Source: Hyphomicrobiales bacterium | GTDB lineage: Bacteria > Pseudomonadota > Alphaproteobacteria > Rhizobiales > CAJQND01 | Direction of reading: 5' to 3' | Assembly (NCBI GenBank): GCA_028285595.1 | Contig: JANQOW010000093.1 | Coordinates: 1 to 34,007 of the forward strand | Length of the DNA stretch: 34,007 bases | Part shown: positions 1 to 7,273 of the stretch, one piece after another | How the letters are laid out: every line of letters begins with the position of its first letter | Position numbering within the stretch: position 1 is the first letter of the stretch | Notes under the pieces: model-generated | The model's database searches: none | Told to the model about the DNA's origin: nothing | Seen by the model: only the letters and a program-made list of their open reading frames with translations | Made by a program: the position numbers and the translations under genes

Positions 1-1
1 G

Positions 2-1669
2 GTGTTCCCCACCCGCTCCCACACGGTGGCCGCCCAAGGGGGCGTGGCCGCACCTCTGGGCAATATGGGTCCCGACGACTGGCGCTGGCACATGTTCGAC
101 ACCGTGAAGGGGTCCGACTGGCTGGGCGACCAGGATTCCATCGAATATCTCTGCCGCAACGCACCCGAAGCGGTCTACGAGCTGGAGCATTTCGGTGTAC
201 CCTTCTCGCGTACCGAAGACGGCAAGATCTACCAACGCCCCTTTGGCGGCATGACCACCGAATATGGCGAAGGCCCTCCCGCCCAGCGCACTTGCGCGGC
301 GGCGGACCGCACGGGCCATGCCATGTTGCACACGCTCTATGGCCAGTCTCTGCGCCATTCGGCGGAGTTCTACATCGAATACTTCGCGCTTGATCTCATC
401 ATGGAAGAAGGCGCGTGCCGCGGGGTCATGGCCCTCAACCTGGAAGACGGCGCCATCCACCGCTTCAAGGCGCACCAGACCATTCTTGCCACCGGCGGTT
501 ATGGCCGGGCCTACTTCTCGTGCACCTCGGCCCACACCTGCACCGGCGATGGCAACGCCATGGTGCTGCGCGCCGGCCTGCCTTTGCAGGATATGGAGTT
601 CGTGCAGTTCCACCCCACCGGGATCTATGGCGCCGGCTGCCTGATCACCGAAGGCTCGCGCGGTGAAGGCGGCTATCTCACCAACTCAGAGGGTGAGCGC
701 TTCATGGAGCGCTACGCACCGTCGGCCAAGGATCTGGCGTCCCGCGACGTGGTCTCTCGCTCCATGACGGTCGAGATTCGCGAAGGCCGCGGGGTCGGCA
801 AGGAAAAAGACCATATCTTCCTGCACCTGGACCATCTGGATCCCGATCTTCTGGCAGAACGTCTCCCGGGCATCTCGGAATCCGCACGGGTGTTTGCCGG
901 GGTGGATGTCACCAAAGCTCCGATCCCGGTCTTGCCCACCGTGCACTACAATATGGGCGGCATTCCCACGAACTATCATGGCGAGGTCATCGCCGGGGAC
1001 GAGAAGGATCCCCACAAGACCGTGCGCGGCCTCATGGCCATTGGCGAAGCGGCCTGCGTCTCTGTCCACGGCGCCAACCGGCTGGGCTCCAACTCCTTGA
1101 TTGACCTTGTGGTTTTCGGCCGGGCGTCCGGCTTGCGCTGTGCTGAGGTGGTTGAGCCCAACCAGCCCCATGCGGACTGGACCAATGGCGCCGGTGATGC
1201 GGCTCTGGAGCGTCTCGATCATTTCCGCAACAGCGCCGGCGGCACGCCAACCGCGCAGCTCCGGCTGAAAATGCAGCGCACCATGCAGACCAACTGCGCG
1301 GTGTTCCGCACCGGCGAGATCCTGGACGAAGGCCACGAGCTGATCCATGACGTGTGGGGCGGCACGGATGATATTGCCGTCACCGACCGCTCGCTGATCT
1401 GGAACAGCGACCTGATCGAAACCCTTGAGTACGACAACCTGATCTCTCAAGCCGTGGTCACCATGGATTCAGCGCAAAACCGCCAGGAAAGCCGCGGCGC
1501 CCATGCCCGTGAAGACTTCCCCGACCGGGACGACAAGGAGTGGATGAAACACACTCTGGCCTGGGCGGATCTGGACGCGCGCAAGATCAATATCGGCTAC
1601 CGGCCGGTGCATGATTTCACTTTGACGAACGACATCAGCTACATCAAACCCAAAGCCAGGGTGTATTAG
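2..1669 (+). CDS. sdhA: Succinate dehydrogenase flavoprotein subunit (SdhA), 5'-truncated
   Basis: This is the catalytic FAD subunit of respiratory complex II, which oxidises succinate to fumarate on the cytoplasmic face of the inner membrane. The window opens inside the gene: the first visible residues include SHTVAAQGG, whose histidine carries the covalent FAD in this family. The roughly 45-50 N-terminal residues with the GxGxxG dinucleotide motif therefore lie upstream, and the GTG at base 2 is an internal valine codon. Visible family motifs are QFHPTGIYG, with a substrate-binding histidine, the SRGEGG stretch, and [11 protein letters not shown] with the active-site arginine. The protein ends in ARVY, as alphaproteobacterial SdhA usually does. 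The sdhB gene follows after one small intervening gene. The identity is certain; only the start is missing. Confidence 0.97.
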   Translation: MFPTRSHTVAAQGGVAAPLGNMGPDDWRWHMFDTVKGSDWLGDQDSIEYLCRNAPEAVYELEHFGVPFSRTEDGKIYQRPFGGMTTEYGEGPPAQRTCAAADRTGHAMLHTLYGQSLRHSAEFYIEYFALDLIMEEGACRGVMALNLEDGAIHRFKAHQTILATGGYGRAYFSCTSAHTCTGDGNAMVLRAGLPLQDMEFVQFHPTGIYGAGCLITEGSRGEGGYLTNSEGERFMERYAPSAKDLASRDVVSRSMTVEIREGRGVGKEKDHIFLHLDHLDPDLLAERLPGISESARVFAGVDVTKAPIPVLPTVHYNMGGIPTNYHGEVIAGDEKDPHKTVRGLMAIGEAACVSVHGANRLGSNSLIDLVVFGRASGLRCAEVVEPNQPHADWTNGAGDAALERLDHFRNSAGGTPTAQLRLKMQRTMQTNCAVFRTGEILDEGHELIHDVWGGTDDIAVTDRSLIWNSDLIETLEYDNLISQAVVTMDSAQNRQESRGAHAREDFPDRDDKEWMKHTLAWADLDARKINIGYRPVHDFTLTNDISYIKPKARVY

Positions 1670-1675
1670 ACCGCT

Positions 1676-2008
1676 ATGAAGCACATTAGCCAGATGCGTA
1701 TGTTCGCGATTGCCGCCTTATGTCTGGGAGCCACCATAGCCCCCGCCACGGCGCAAACCGCTGAAGAGCAGTACAGTTACCTGCACTCCAAATGCGGCCC
1801 GACCCTGCAGATGAGCAAGAGCGAATGTGACTGCATTGTCGCCATGGCGAAATCCGACCTTAAGGGCAAAGAGCTCGATATGGCGGTGCTGATGGTCAAA
1901 CAGGACCAGGCCGGCATTGCCAAATTGCAGGGCGAAATGACCGGTCAGCAAATGTCCAACACAGTGGCGTTTGTCACCGGCGCCCCCACCAAGTGCAGAA
2001 ACAAATAG
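1676..2008 (+). CDS. Small secreted cysteine-containing protein between sdhA and sdhB
   Basis: I do not recognise this 110-residue protein. It starts with a clear Sec signal peptide: a basic start, a hydrophobic stretch at about residues 9-20, and a probable cleavage site after ATA near residue 26. The mature part of about 84 residues is polar and helical-looking, with four cysteines at 40, 51, 53 and 107 (pattern C-x10-C-x-C ... C). These could form two disulfides or bind a metal or cofactor in the periplasm. It starts 6 bp after the sdhA stop and ends 22 bp before sdhB, so it is almost certainly cotranscribed with complex II. A role in assembly or in the periplasmic side of respiration is only a guess from position. 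Its codon use looks like that of its neighbours. Confidence 0.8.
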   Translation: MKHISQMRMFAIAALCLGATIAPATAQTAEEQYSYLHSKCGPTLQMSKSECDCIVAMAKSDLKGKELDMAVLMVKQDQAGIAKLQGEMTGQQMSNTVAFVTGAPTKCRNK

Positions 2009-2030
2009 ATCCTTTGAAAGACGCTGCGAA

Positions 2031-2807
2031 ATGGTTCAACTGACGCTTCCCAAAAACAGCCAGATTCAAAACGGCAAGAGCTGGCCTGCCCAAAATGGCG
2101 GGACCACACGGCAGTTTCAGATTTATCGTTACAATCCGGACACACCGGACAATCCGCAGCTCGACACCTACACGGTGGACACGGAAAACTGCGGGCCCAT
2201 GGTTCTGGACGCGCTGATCAAGATCAAGAACGAGATTGACCCGACGCTCACCTTCCGCCGCTCCTGCCGCGAGGGCATCTGCGGCTCGTGCGCCATGAAC
2301 ATTGACGGCACAAACACGCTGGCATGCCTGAAGGGCATGGATGAGATCAACGGCACCATCAAGATCTATCCGCTGCCTCACATGCCGGTGGTGAAGGATC
2401 TGGTGCCTGATATGACCCGGTTCTACACCCAGCACCGCTCCATCGAGCCCTGGTTGAAGACGGAAACCACCGAGCCCCGCAAAGAGTGGCTGCAATCCCA
2501 TGAAGACCGCGAGAAGCTGGACGGGCTTTACGAGTGCATCCTGTGCGCCTGCTGCTCCACATCTTGCCCGAGCTATTGGTGGAACGGCGACCGATATTTG
2601 GGCCCGGCCATCCTGCTGCAAGCTTATCGCTGGCTGATCGACAGCCGCGATGAGGCCACGGGCGAGCGCCTGGACAATCTGGAAGATCCCTTCCGGCTCT
2701 ACCGGTGCCACACCATCATGAATTGCGCCAAAGCCTGCCCGAAAGGCCTTAATCCGGCCAAGGCCATCGCGGAGGTCAAAAAGATGATGCTGGAGCGCCG
2801 GGTCTAG
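2031..2807 (+). CDS. sdhB: Succinate dehydrogenase iron-sulfur subunit (SdhB)
   Basis: This subunit passes electrons from the SdhA flavin to quinone through three Fe-S clusters. Cysteines 79, 84, 87 and 99 (the CREGICGSC region) fit the plant-type [2Fe-2S] site. Cysteines 169, 172 and 175, with C179 before a proline, and C226, C232 and C236 in [14 protein letters not shown] supply the [4Fe-4S] and [3Fe-4S] clusters. The length of 258 residues matches the family. I chose the ATG at 2031 because it gives the normal N-terminus; a longer reading from 1971 would overlap the upstream gene and add 20 low-complexity residues. The ribosome-binding site is weak (GAAAG at about 2016-2020). SdhC and SdhD are not in the window and would be expected upstream. 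Confidence 0.97.
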   Translation: MVQLTLPKNSQIQNGKSWPAQNGGTTRQFQIYRYNPDTPDNPQLDTYTVDTENCGPMVLDALIKIKNEIDPTLTFRRSCREGICGSCAMNIDGTNTLACLKGMDEINGTIKIYPLPHMPVVKDLVPDMTRFYTQHRSIEPWLKTETTEPRKEWLQSHEDREKLDGLYECILCACCSTSCPSYWWNGDRYLGPAILLQAYRWLIDSRDEATGERLDNLEDPFRLYRCHTIMNCAKACPKGLNPAKAIAEVKKMMLERRV

Positions 2808-2811
2808 GCTC

Positions 2812-3246
2812 ATGAAGCTGCGCGAAGGTGATAGCTGGGTCCCCGCAGATGAGTATGGCCGAAGCCTGAAACAGGGCTTGGGCGTCAATCTGCTGGTCAA
2901 GGACGTGGCCAAGGCGGTGGCGTTTCAAACCAAGGTGCTTGAGGCGGAAACGGTTTATGCCGATCCGGACTTCGCCGTGATGCGCGCCGGCGGCACCGAA
3001 TGGATGCTGCACGCCGATCACACCTACCGCGATCACGAAATGGCCGGCGTCATTGAGGGTGTGGACATTCGTGGCCAAGGCGCCGAATTACGCCTCTATG
3101 GCCGCGACCCGGATGCCGCCGAAGCCGCGGCCCGCGAGGGCGGATGGACCGTCTTAGCCGGCTCTCTCGACAAGCCGCACGGCCAGCGCGAAACCCATAT
3201 TGTGGACGATGACGGCTACGTCTGGGTGCCCGGCATACCGATCTAA
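2812..3246 (+). CDS. VOC-superfamily (glyoxalase/bleomycin-resistance fold) protein
   Basis: This 144-residue protein has the pattern of a single vicinal-oxygen-chelate unit. A beta strand LGVNLLVKDVAKAVAF opens the first beta-alpha-beta-beta-beta module. It is followed by FAVMRAGGTEWMLHADHTY and then a second module that ends in the characteristic DDDGYVWVPG. Family members bind a divalent metal or simply bind ligands; reactions range from glyoxalase to dioxygenase and antibiotic binding, so no substrate can be assigned. Candidate metal ligands are histidines near residues 64, 67 and 72 and glutamates near the C-terminus. It begins 4 bp after sdhB, so it is probably translated from the same message. 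The fold assignment is fairly sure and the function is open. Confidence 0.75.
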   Translation: MKLREGDSWVPADEYGRSLKQGLGVNLLVKDVAKAVAFQTKVLEAETVYADPDFAVMRAGGTEWMLHADHTYRDHEMAGVIEGVDIRGQGAELRLYGRDPDAAEAAAREGGWTVLAGSLDKPHGQRETHIVDDDGYVWVPGIPI

Positions 3247-3279
3247 GCGCGGTTATTAACTAGCCCGTGCAGGGAAACT

Positions 3280-3307
3280 TTGCACTGTCCATCAATTTTG
3301 CAATAAT
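3280..3307 (+). promoter_or_regulatory. Candidate promoter for the ArsR-family gene
   Basis: TTGCAC at 3280-3285 and AATAAT at 3302-3307, separated by 16 bp, resemble a sigma-70 type promoter. The start codon follows only 7 bp after the -10 box, so the transcript would have almost no leader. The surrounding 40 bp are clearly more AT-rich than the genes on either side. This was judged by eye only. Confidence 0.4.
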
Positions 3308-3313
3308 CAAAAC

Positions 3314-3607
3314 ATGGACAGCCAAGATGTATCCCGCGTACTTGGGGCAATCTCACAGCCGACCCGCTATGAGATCATGCAGCTTCTCAGTAAAGACGCG
3401 CAGAATGGCGGCCAAGGCCTGTGCGCCGGCGCCATTGCAGAAAAACTCGGCATCCAACCGGCCACCCTCTCCTTTCATTTGAAAGACATGACGTTGAAGG
3501 GTGTCCTGACCCAGCGCCGCGAAGGCAGAAACCTCATCTACAACGCGGAGATGACCACCCTGATCGGCGCCCTGGAGTTTGTGGTCGGCGACATCTGCGG
3601 CGGCTGA
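3314..3607 (+). CDS. ArsR/SmtB-family transcriptional regulator
   Basis: This 97-residue protein is a single winged-helix domain: SQPTRYEIMQLLS (helix 1-2), AIAEKLGIQPATLSFHLKDM (the helix-turn-helix, with the recognition helix ATLSFHLKDM), then the wing LTQRREGRNLIYNA. This is the classic ArsR layout. The typical metal-binding CxC of ArsR/SmtB in the recognition helix is absent. Cysteines occur only near residue 37 and near the C-terminus (DICGG), so it may sense something other than arsenic-type metals, or use redox. It has its own AT-rich promoter region and precedes msrP by about 100 bp. It could control itself, msrP, or a distant target. Confidence 0.9.
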   Translation: MDSQDVSRVLGAISQPTRYEIMQLLSKDAQNGGQGLCAGAIAEKLGIQPATLSFHLKDMTLKGVLTQRREGRNLIYNAEMTTLIGALEFVVGDICGG

Positions 3608-3710
3608 TCTGAGCGCCCTCCCCACGCGCTAACAGAGCCGTGACTGGCTGTGATGGCCGATTGCGCCTAAACTGTGGCTGATGGGGTGAGTGAGAAAGGT
3701 TGCATGCACA

Positions 3711-4700
3711 ATGTTGATCAAGACCATACACAATTGGGAGCTCCCTGAAGCCTCGGCCACGCCGGAGGATGTGTTTTGGAACCGCCGCCAGATCCTGCAA
3801 GGCATGGGGCTCGGCGCGGCCACGATTGGCGCCGGCGCGCTCGGCATCTCGGACGCCTTTGGCGCGGCAGACCCCACCCTTGATCTCTACCCGGCCAAGC
3901 GCAACGAGACCTACAAGCTGGACCGGCCCATTACGGCGGAAAAGCTCAACCTTGAGTACAACAATTTCTACGAGTTCGGCTCCACCAAACGCATCGCCGA
4001 GGCCGCTCAGGCCCTGCCGATCCGCCCTTGGGAGATCAAGATCGACGGCATGGTGGAAAAGGAATTCACCATCGGCATCGACGAGTTGATCCGCAAGATC
4101 GGCATTGAAGAGCGCCTCTACCGGCACCGCTGCGTGGAAGCCTGGTCCATGACCGTGCCTTGGTCGGGCTTTGCCATGAGCAAGCTGGTGGATCTGGCCC
4201 AGCCCACATCGGCGGCCAAGTTCATCCGAATGGAGACCTTCCACAATCCGGAAATCGCGCCGGGTCAAAAGCCCCCGCTGTTCTCCTGGAGCAACAAGCT
4301 GCCGTGGCCCTATGTTGAAGGTGTCTCCATGGCAGAAGCCCGCAACGAGCTCTCCTTTCTGGTGACCGGCGCCTACGGCAAGCCGGTGGCCAAGCAAATG
4401 GGCGCTCCGCTGCGCCTGGCCTTGCCGTGGAAATATGGCTTCAAATCCATCAAGTCGATCGTGCGCTTCAGCTTCACCGACAAGCAGCCGGTCAGTTTCT
4501 GGGAAACCATCCTGCCGAATGAGTACGGGTTCTATGCAAATGTGAACCCGGCCGTAAACCATCCGCGCTGGAGCCAGGCCTCAGAGCGTGTCTTGGGCAC
4601 CAATGAGCGTGTCCCCACCCTGCTCTACAACGGATATCACGAGCAGGTGGCCAAGCTCTACGTCAACCTCGGGCTCCCGCCCCACGTCCTTTACCGCTGA
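3711..4700 (+). CDS. msrP: Protein-methionine-sulfoxide reductase catalytic subunit MsrP (YedY), Tat-exported
   Basis: This is a periplasmic molybdopterin enzyme of the sulfite-oxidase fold that reduces methionine sulfoxide in damaged envelope proteins. The N-terminus has a twin-arginine signal (NRRQILQ, arginines 25-26) followed by a glycine/alanine-rich hydrophobic segment and an FGAAD cleavage region. Cys141 in YRHRCVEAWSM is the molybdenum-ligating cysteine, and the following MTVPW continues the family signature. The length of 329 residues is typical. I used the ATG at 3711, preceded by AAAGG; a GTG at 3690 in frame would add seven residues. The usual partner msrQ, the heme-b membrane subunit, does not follow: the next 379 bp have no membrane protein. 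It may be encoded elsewhere, or another donor may be used. Confidence 0.93.
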   Translation: MLIKTIHNWELPEASATPEDVFWNRRQILQGMGLGAATIGAGALGISDAFGAADPTLDLYPAKRNETYKLDRPITAEKLNLEYNNFYEFGSTKRIAEAAQALPIRPWEIKIDGMVEKEFTIGIDELIRKIGIEERLYRHRCVEAWSMTVPWSGFAMSKLVDLAQPTSAAKFIRMETFHNPEIAPGQKPPLFSWSNKLPWPYVEGVSMAEARNELSFLVTGAYGKPVAKQMGAPLRLALPWKYGFKSIKSIVRFSFTDKQPVSFWETILPNEYGFYANVNPAVNHPRWSQASERVLGTNERVPTLLYNGYHEQVAKLYVNLGLPPHVLYR

Positions 4701-4737
4701 TCAAAAGAAAAGCCGGACCCTGGGAGGGGTCCGGCTT
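4701..4737 (-). terminator. Hairpin terminator, T-tract on the minus strand
   Basis: A perfect 11-bp inverted repeat (AAGCCGGACCC at 4710-4720 with GGGTCCGGCTT at 4727-4737, loop of 6 nt) lies 9 bp after the msrP stop. Read on the plus strand it is followed by G-rich sequence. Read on the minus strand it is followed by TTTCTTTT (4709-4702), the normal form of an intrinsic terminator. It may still stop msrP transcription weakly, but its polarity suggests a minus-strand transcript entering from the intergenic region. Confidence 0.6.
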
Positions 4738-4757
4738 GGGTGGGGCGCCCAATTGGG

Positions 4758-4946
4758 CTATCCATTCGGCCAGGAGTGAGGGGGACTGACCGAACAACGC
4801 AAAGCACCATCAAATGGGGAGGGAGCTGGTGCCGCGTCAGCAGTCATATCGACTGCATTGATGAGATACTGATCCACCAAATGGATTTGAGCCAGAGCCC
4901 CGGCAGCATAGGAGCCATGCGCCTGACGCATAGCTGCTGCTGACAC
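4758..4946 (-). CDS. Possible small protein of 62 residues (uncertain)
   Basis: This weakly supported reading frame starts with GTG at 4946 and lies upstream of the minus-strand hairpin terminator at 4701-4737. The N-terminal two thirds look protein-like (AAGALAQIHLVDQYLINAVD), and the C-terminal third is proline- and serine-rich. There is no good ribosome-binding site, no recognised family and no signal peptide. Two short inverted repeats lie inside (GCAGTC 4840-4845 with GACTGC 4851-4856; ATGCG 4917-4921 with CGCAT 4927-4931), so a structured non-coding RNA is an equally good explanation. Confidence 0.22.
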   Translation of the reverse strand: MSAAAMRQAHGSYAAGALAQIHLVDQYLINAVDMTADAAPAPSPFDGALRCSVSPPHSWPNG

Positions 4947-5079
4947 ATTTTAACCAATTGAATTAGATGGTCTTTTGGCGACACTTTGTTCAAATATCTA
5001 TTCTGAAAAACCTCAAAGATTGCCGAGCCCGCCAGGTTCTCTATAAACAACATGCAACGCGGCAACAGGACTTTAGCCC
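4947..5079. other. AT-rich intergenic region upstream of the decarboxylase pair
   Basis: This stretch of about 130 bp is markedly more AT-rich than its surroundings and probably carries the promoter of the plus-strand decarboxylase genes, and perhaps a minus-strand promoter. I could not pick out a convincing -35/-10 pair in either direction. AGGA at 5068-5071 is a reasonable ribosome-binding site for the ATG at 5080. Confidence 0.4.
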
Positions 5080-5583
5080 ATGAGTTGGTCGGAAGACGTA
5101 TTTTCGGTCTTGGACAATCACCAAGTCTCCACAATCGCAACGGTGCCTGATGCAGGGCTCAGCCACGTGCTTTCCCTGTGCGAAGAGGCGCCCTCCAAGA
5201 AAGTGGTGACCCTCACCACGGAAGAAGAAGGGGTGGGCATGATGCTGGGCTTATGGCTCGGCAAGCAGCGCGGCGCTCTGTTCATGCAGTCCAGCGGCGT
5301 GGGCAACTGCATCAATGCGCTCTCGGTCATGGCCTCCACCCGCTGCCCCTGCGCCATGCTGATCACCATGCGCGGCCAGTGGGGCGAGTTTAACCCCTGG
5401 CAGGTGCCCATGGGCCACGCCACCCAGCCGGTGATGGAAGCCATGGGGGTCTATTGCTACTCGGTGGAGCAGGCCGACCAGATCGCCGAAACCTTCGATG
5501 CCGCGTGCGGTCTTGCGTTCAATGGCGGCTATGCCGCCGCTGTGCTGATCCATCAGCGCGCTCTTGGCACAAAGGTGTTTTGA
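5080..5583 (+). CDS. ThDP-dependent decarboxylase, PYR-domain (alpha) subunit, sulfopyruvate/phosphonopyruvate decarboxylase type
   Basis: This 167-residue protein is a stand-alone PYR domain of thiamine-diphosphate enzymes. It opens with the strand and loop IATVPDAGLSHVL. It then carries the glutamate-containing TTEEEGVG (residues 47-53), whose glutamate activates the thiazolium cofactor, and the QSSGVGNCINAL helix typical of the ComD/phosphonopyruvate decarboxylase branch. Its partner PP domain follows 3 bp after the stop, so the pair forms the two halves of one active site, as in archaeal ComDE. The expected reaction is non-oxidative decarboxylation of a 3-substituted pyruvate (sulfopyruvate to sulfoacetaldehyde, or phosphonopyruvate to phosphonoacetaldehyde). 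The true substrate cannot be read from sequence, and no sulfonate- or phosphonate-specific gene lies beside it. Confidence 0.82.
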   Translation: MSWSEDVFSVLDNHQVSTIATVPDAGLSHVLSLCEEAPSKKVVTLTTEEEGVGMMLGLWLGKQRGALFMQSSGVGNCINALSVMASTRCPCAMLITMRGQWGEFNPWQVPMGHATQPVMEAMGVYCYSVEQADQIAETFDAACGLAFNGGYAAAVLIHQRALGTKVF

Positions 5584-5586
5584 TCC

Positions 5587-6183
5587 ATGGACCAACACGT
5601 GACACTTCCCGTTGATGACGAGGGCCGGGTGCGCCGCCGGCCATTGGTGGCCGAACTCATGGCCCACCGCGGAGAGGCCTTGGTGATCACCGGTCTCGGC
5701 AGCGCCACCTATGACGTGGCCGCAGCAGGGGACCATGACAACAATTTCTACTTCTGGGGCGGAATGGGCCTCACCGCCATGACCGGCCTCGGCCTTGCCA
5801 TCGCCCAGCCGCAGCGCCGCGCGGTGGTGATCACGGGCGACGGAGACATGATGATGGGCATCGGCTCGCTCGCCACCATTGCCTCAGCGGCGCCGGACAA
5901 TCTGGCCATCCTGGTTCTGGACAATGAGCGCTTTGGCGAGACCGGCGAACAGATGGGCTTATCGGCCGGCGTCACCGACATGGTGCAGATGGCCAAGGGG
6001 GCCGGATTTCAAAAAGCCGCGACATTCGCCACGGAAGCTGAGATGCGGGAGCTGCCGGACCTGCTCTTCAGCACGCCGGGTCCGGTGTTCTGTGTGGCCA
6101 AGGTTGCACCGGGCAACGATGCGCGGGTGCTGCCGTCCACGGACGGAGCCTACCTGACCCGCCGCTTCCGCGACGCGCTTTAG
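5587..6183 (+). CDS. ThDP-dependent decarboxylase, PP-domain (beta) subunit
   Basis: This 198-residue protein supplies the pyrophosphate-binding half of the enzyme. GDGDMMMG at 84-91, followed by DNERFGETGEQ at 112-122, is the GDG-x(about 27)-N magnesium/diphosphate motif. The DN-x(4)-ETG-x-Q ending is characteristic of sulfopyruvate and phosphonopyruvate decarboxylases. It overlaps no other gene, starts 3 bp after its partner, and ends just before a palindromic repeat that separates it from the convergent carnitine-type operon. The first 20 residues are a charged extension. As with its partner, the ThDP-enzyme assignment is firm and the substrate is inferred. Confidence 0.85.
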   Translation: MDQHVTLPVDDEGRVRRRPLVAELMAHRGEALVITGLGSATYDVAAAGDHDNNFYFWGGMGLTAMTGLGLAIAQPQRRAVVITGDGDMMMGIGSLATIASAAPDNLAILVLDNERFGETGEQMGLSAGVTDMVQMAKGAGFQKAATFATEAEMRELPDLLFSTPGPVFCVAKVAPGNDARVLPSTDGAYLTRRFRDAL

Positions 6184-6187
6184 CTGT

Positions 6188-6286
6188 CCGTCATCCCGGA
6201 ATTTTGCGCTAGCAAAATATCCGGGACCCAAAGCAGCCAACTCCTACGCCAACCGCCCTGGGTCCCCGCTTTCGCGGGGATGACGG
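6188..6286. repeat. GTCATCCC-type palindromic intergenic repeat
   Basis: A 99-bp element is bounded by a perfect 10-bp inverted repeat (CCGTCATCCC at 6188-6197, GGGATGACGG at 6277-6286). It contains two strong hairpins. One pairs TCCCGGA/ATTTTGC (6194-6207) with GCAAAAT/TCCGGGA (6212-6226, one bulge). The other pairs CCCCGC (6264-6269) with GCGGGG (6274-6279). Elements with GTCATCCC...GGGATGAC ends are widespread short interspersed repeats in alphaproteobacterial genomes. It sits between two convergent genes, where it may act as a bidirectional terminator. Only one copy is present in this window. Confidence 0.75.
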
Positions 6287-6303
6287 AGGGTGCGAGTCCG
6301 GCT

Positions 6304-7260
6304 CTAAAGCCCCTCATCCACCTTCCGAAACGCCTGAAGCGCGCCGATGATCTTTGCATCCCGCTCCCCGGCGATCGAGGCAAAATCCCGGCCGTGCTCG
6401 GCATCCGCAATCCCGGCTGCCAGGGCCTCGCCCACCTCGGGCGTAATCTTCGGCGAGCCCATGCTCTCCCACCAGGTGTGGAAACTGTCCCCATAACGCT
6501 CGCAGAACTTGCCGATCCCGTGCCCGCCGCTGGCCAGGCTGAACAGCATGTGCGGGCCCATCACCGACCACCTCAACCCAGGCCCGGCCCACACCGCCTT
6601 GTCCACATCCTCCACACTGGCAACCCCTTCCATCACCAAGTGGATGGCCTCACGCCAGAGCGCCGCCTGCAGCCGGTTGGAGACATGCCCCGGCACCTCT
6701 TTGTGCACGCGGATCGTCACCTTGCCGCAGCCCTCAAAGAAGCCCTGCGCAACGTCCAAAACCCCTTCCGCCGTGCGCTCGTTCCCGAGCAGCTCCACCA
6801 GAGGGATCAAGTGGGGCGGGTTGAACGGATGGGCCAGAATGAACCGGCTCGGGTCTTTCCACCCCTGCTGCATGTCACGCACGAGCAGGCCCGATGCGCT
6901 GGTGGCCACAATGGCCTCCGGCGCAAGCGCCGGCTCGATCTGGCCATAGATCTCATGCTTTATGGGAAGCCGCTCCGGCACGCTTTCCTGCACAAACTGC
7001 GCCCGTGCCACAGCTTCAGCCGGCGTTGCGAAGAAAGCCAGCTTGGGCGTGGAAGCCTTCACCAGCCCCAGTTTTTCGAGCGACGGCCAGGCGGTTTCTA
7101 CATAATCGCGCACATAGGCCTCGCCCTCCGGCGCCGGGTCATAAACGTCCACCTGATAGCCTGAGGCGGCAAACAGAGACGCCCAACTGGCCCCAATCGT
7201 GCCCGCCCCCAAAACGCCGACGGTCTCAATCTTGGCAACGGCCGCTTCGCTGTCCGACAT
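6304..7260 (-). CDS. L-carnitine dehydrogenase-like NAD-dependent 3-hydroxyacid dehydrogenase
   Basis: This 318-residue enzyme belongs to the 3-hydroxyacyl-CoA dehydrogenase/lambda-crystallin superfamily. The Rossmann motif GAGTIGASW lies at 18-26, and the catalytic-histidine segment AHPFNPPHLIPLVE is at about 143-156, with the PP-H-LIPLVE form common in L-carnitine dehydrogenases. The length fits a stand-alone dehydrogenase without a fused thioesterase. It would oxidise a beta-hydroxy acid such as L-carnitine to the 3-keto acid, the substrate for the BKACE encoded two genes upstream. The ATG at 7260 is preceded by AGGAG at 6 bp spacing, which settles the start. It is the last gene of the six-gene operon, 13 bp after the aldehyde dehydrogenase, and is followed by the palindromic repeat. 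Confidence 0.82.
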   Translation of the reverse strand: MSDSEAAVAKIETVGVLGAGTIGASWASLFAASGYQVDVYDPAPEGEAYVRDYVETAWPSLEKLGLVKASTPKLAFFATPAEAVARAQFVQESVPERLPIKHEIYGQIEPALAPEAIVATSASGLLVRDMQQGWKDPSRFILAHPFNPPHLIPLVELLGNERTAEGVLDVAQGFFEGCGKVTIRVHKEVPGHVSNRLQAALWREAIHLVMEGVASVEDVDKAVWAGPGLRWSVMGPHMLFSLASGGHGIGKFCERYGDSFHTWWESMGSPKITPEVGEALAAGIADAEHGRDFASIAGERDAKIIGALQAFRKVDEGL

Positions 7261-7266
7261 CGTAAA

Positions 7267-7271
7267 CTCCT
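7267..7271 (-). promoter_or_regulatory. Ribosome-binding site fixing the start of the carnitine dehydrogenase-like gene
   Basis: AGGAG on the minus strand, 6 bp before the ATG at 7260. It rules out longer in-frame readings that begin at 7323 inside the upstream aldehyde dehydrogenase gene. Confidence 0.75.
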
Positions 7272-7273
7272 GC

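Noticed and set aside
686-1450. Long minus-strand reading frame opposite sdhA (254 codons)
   Set aside because: It is a shadow of sdhA in GC-rich DNA: no family resemblance, no ribosome-binding site, and the plus-strand gene is unmistakable.
1974-2912. Minus-strand reading frame (312 codons) opposite sdhB
   Set aside because: Shadow frame; sdhB on the plus strand carries all Fe-S cysteine motifs.
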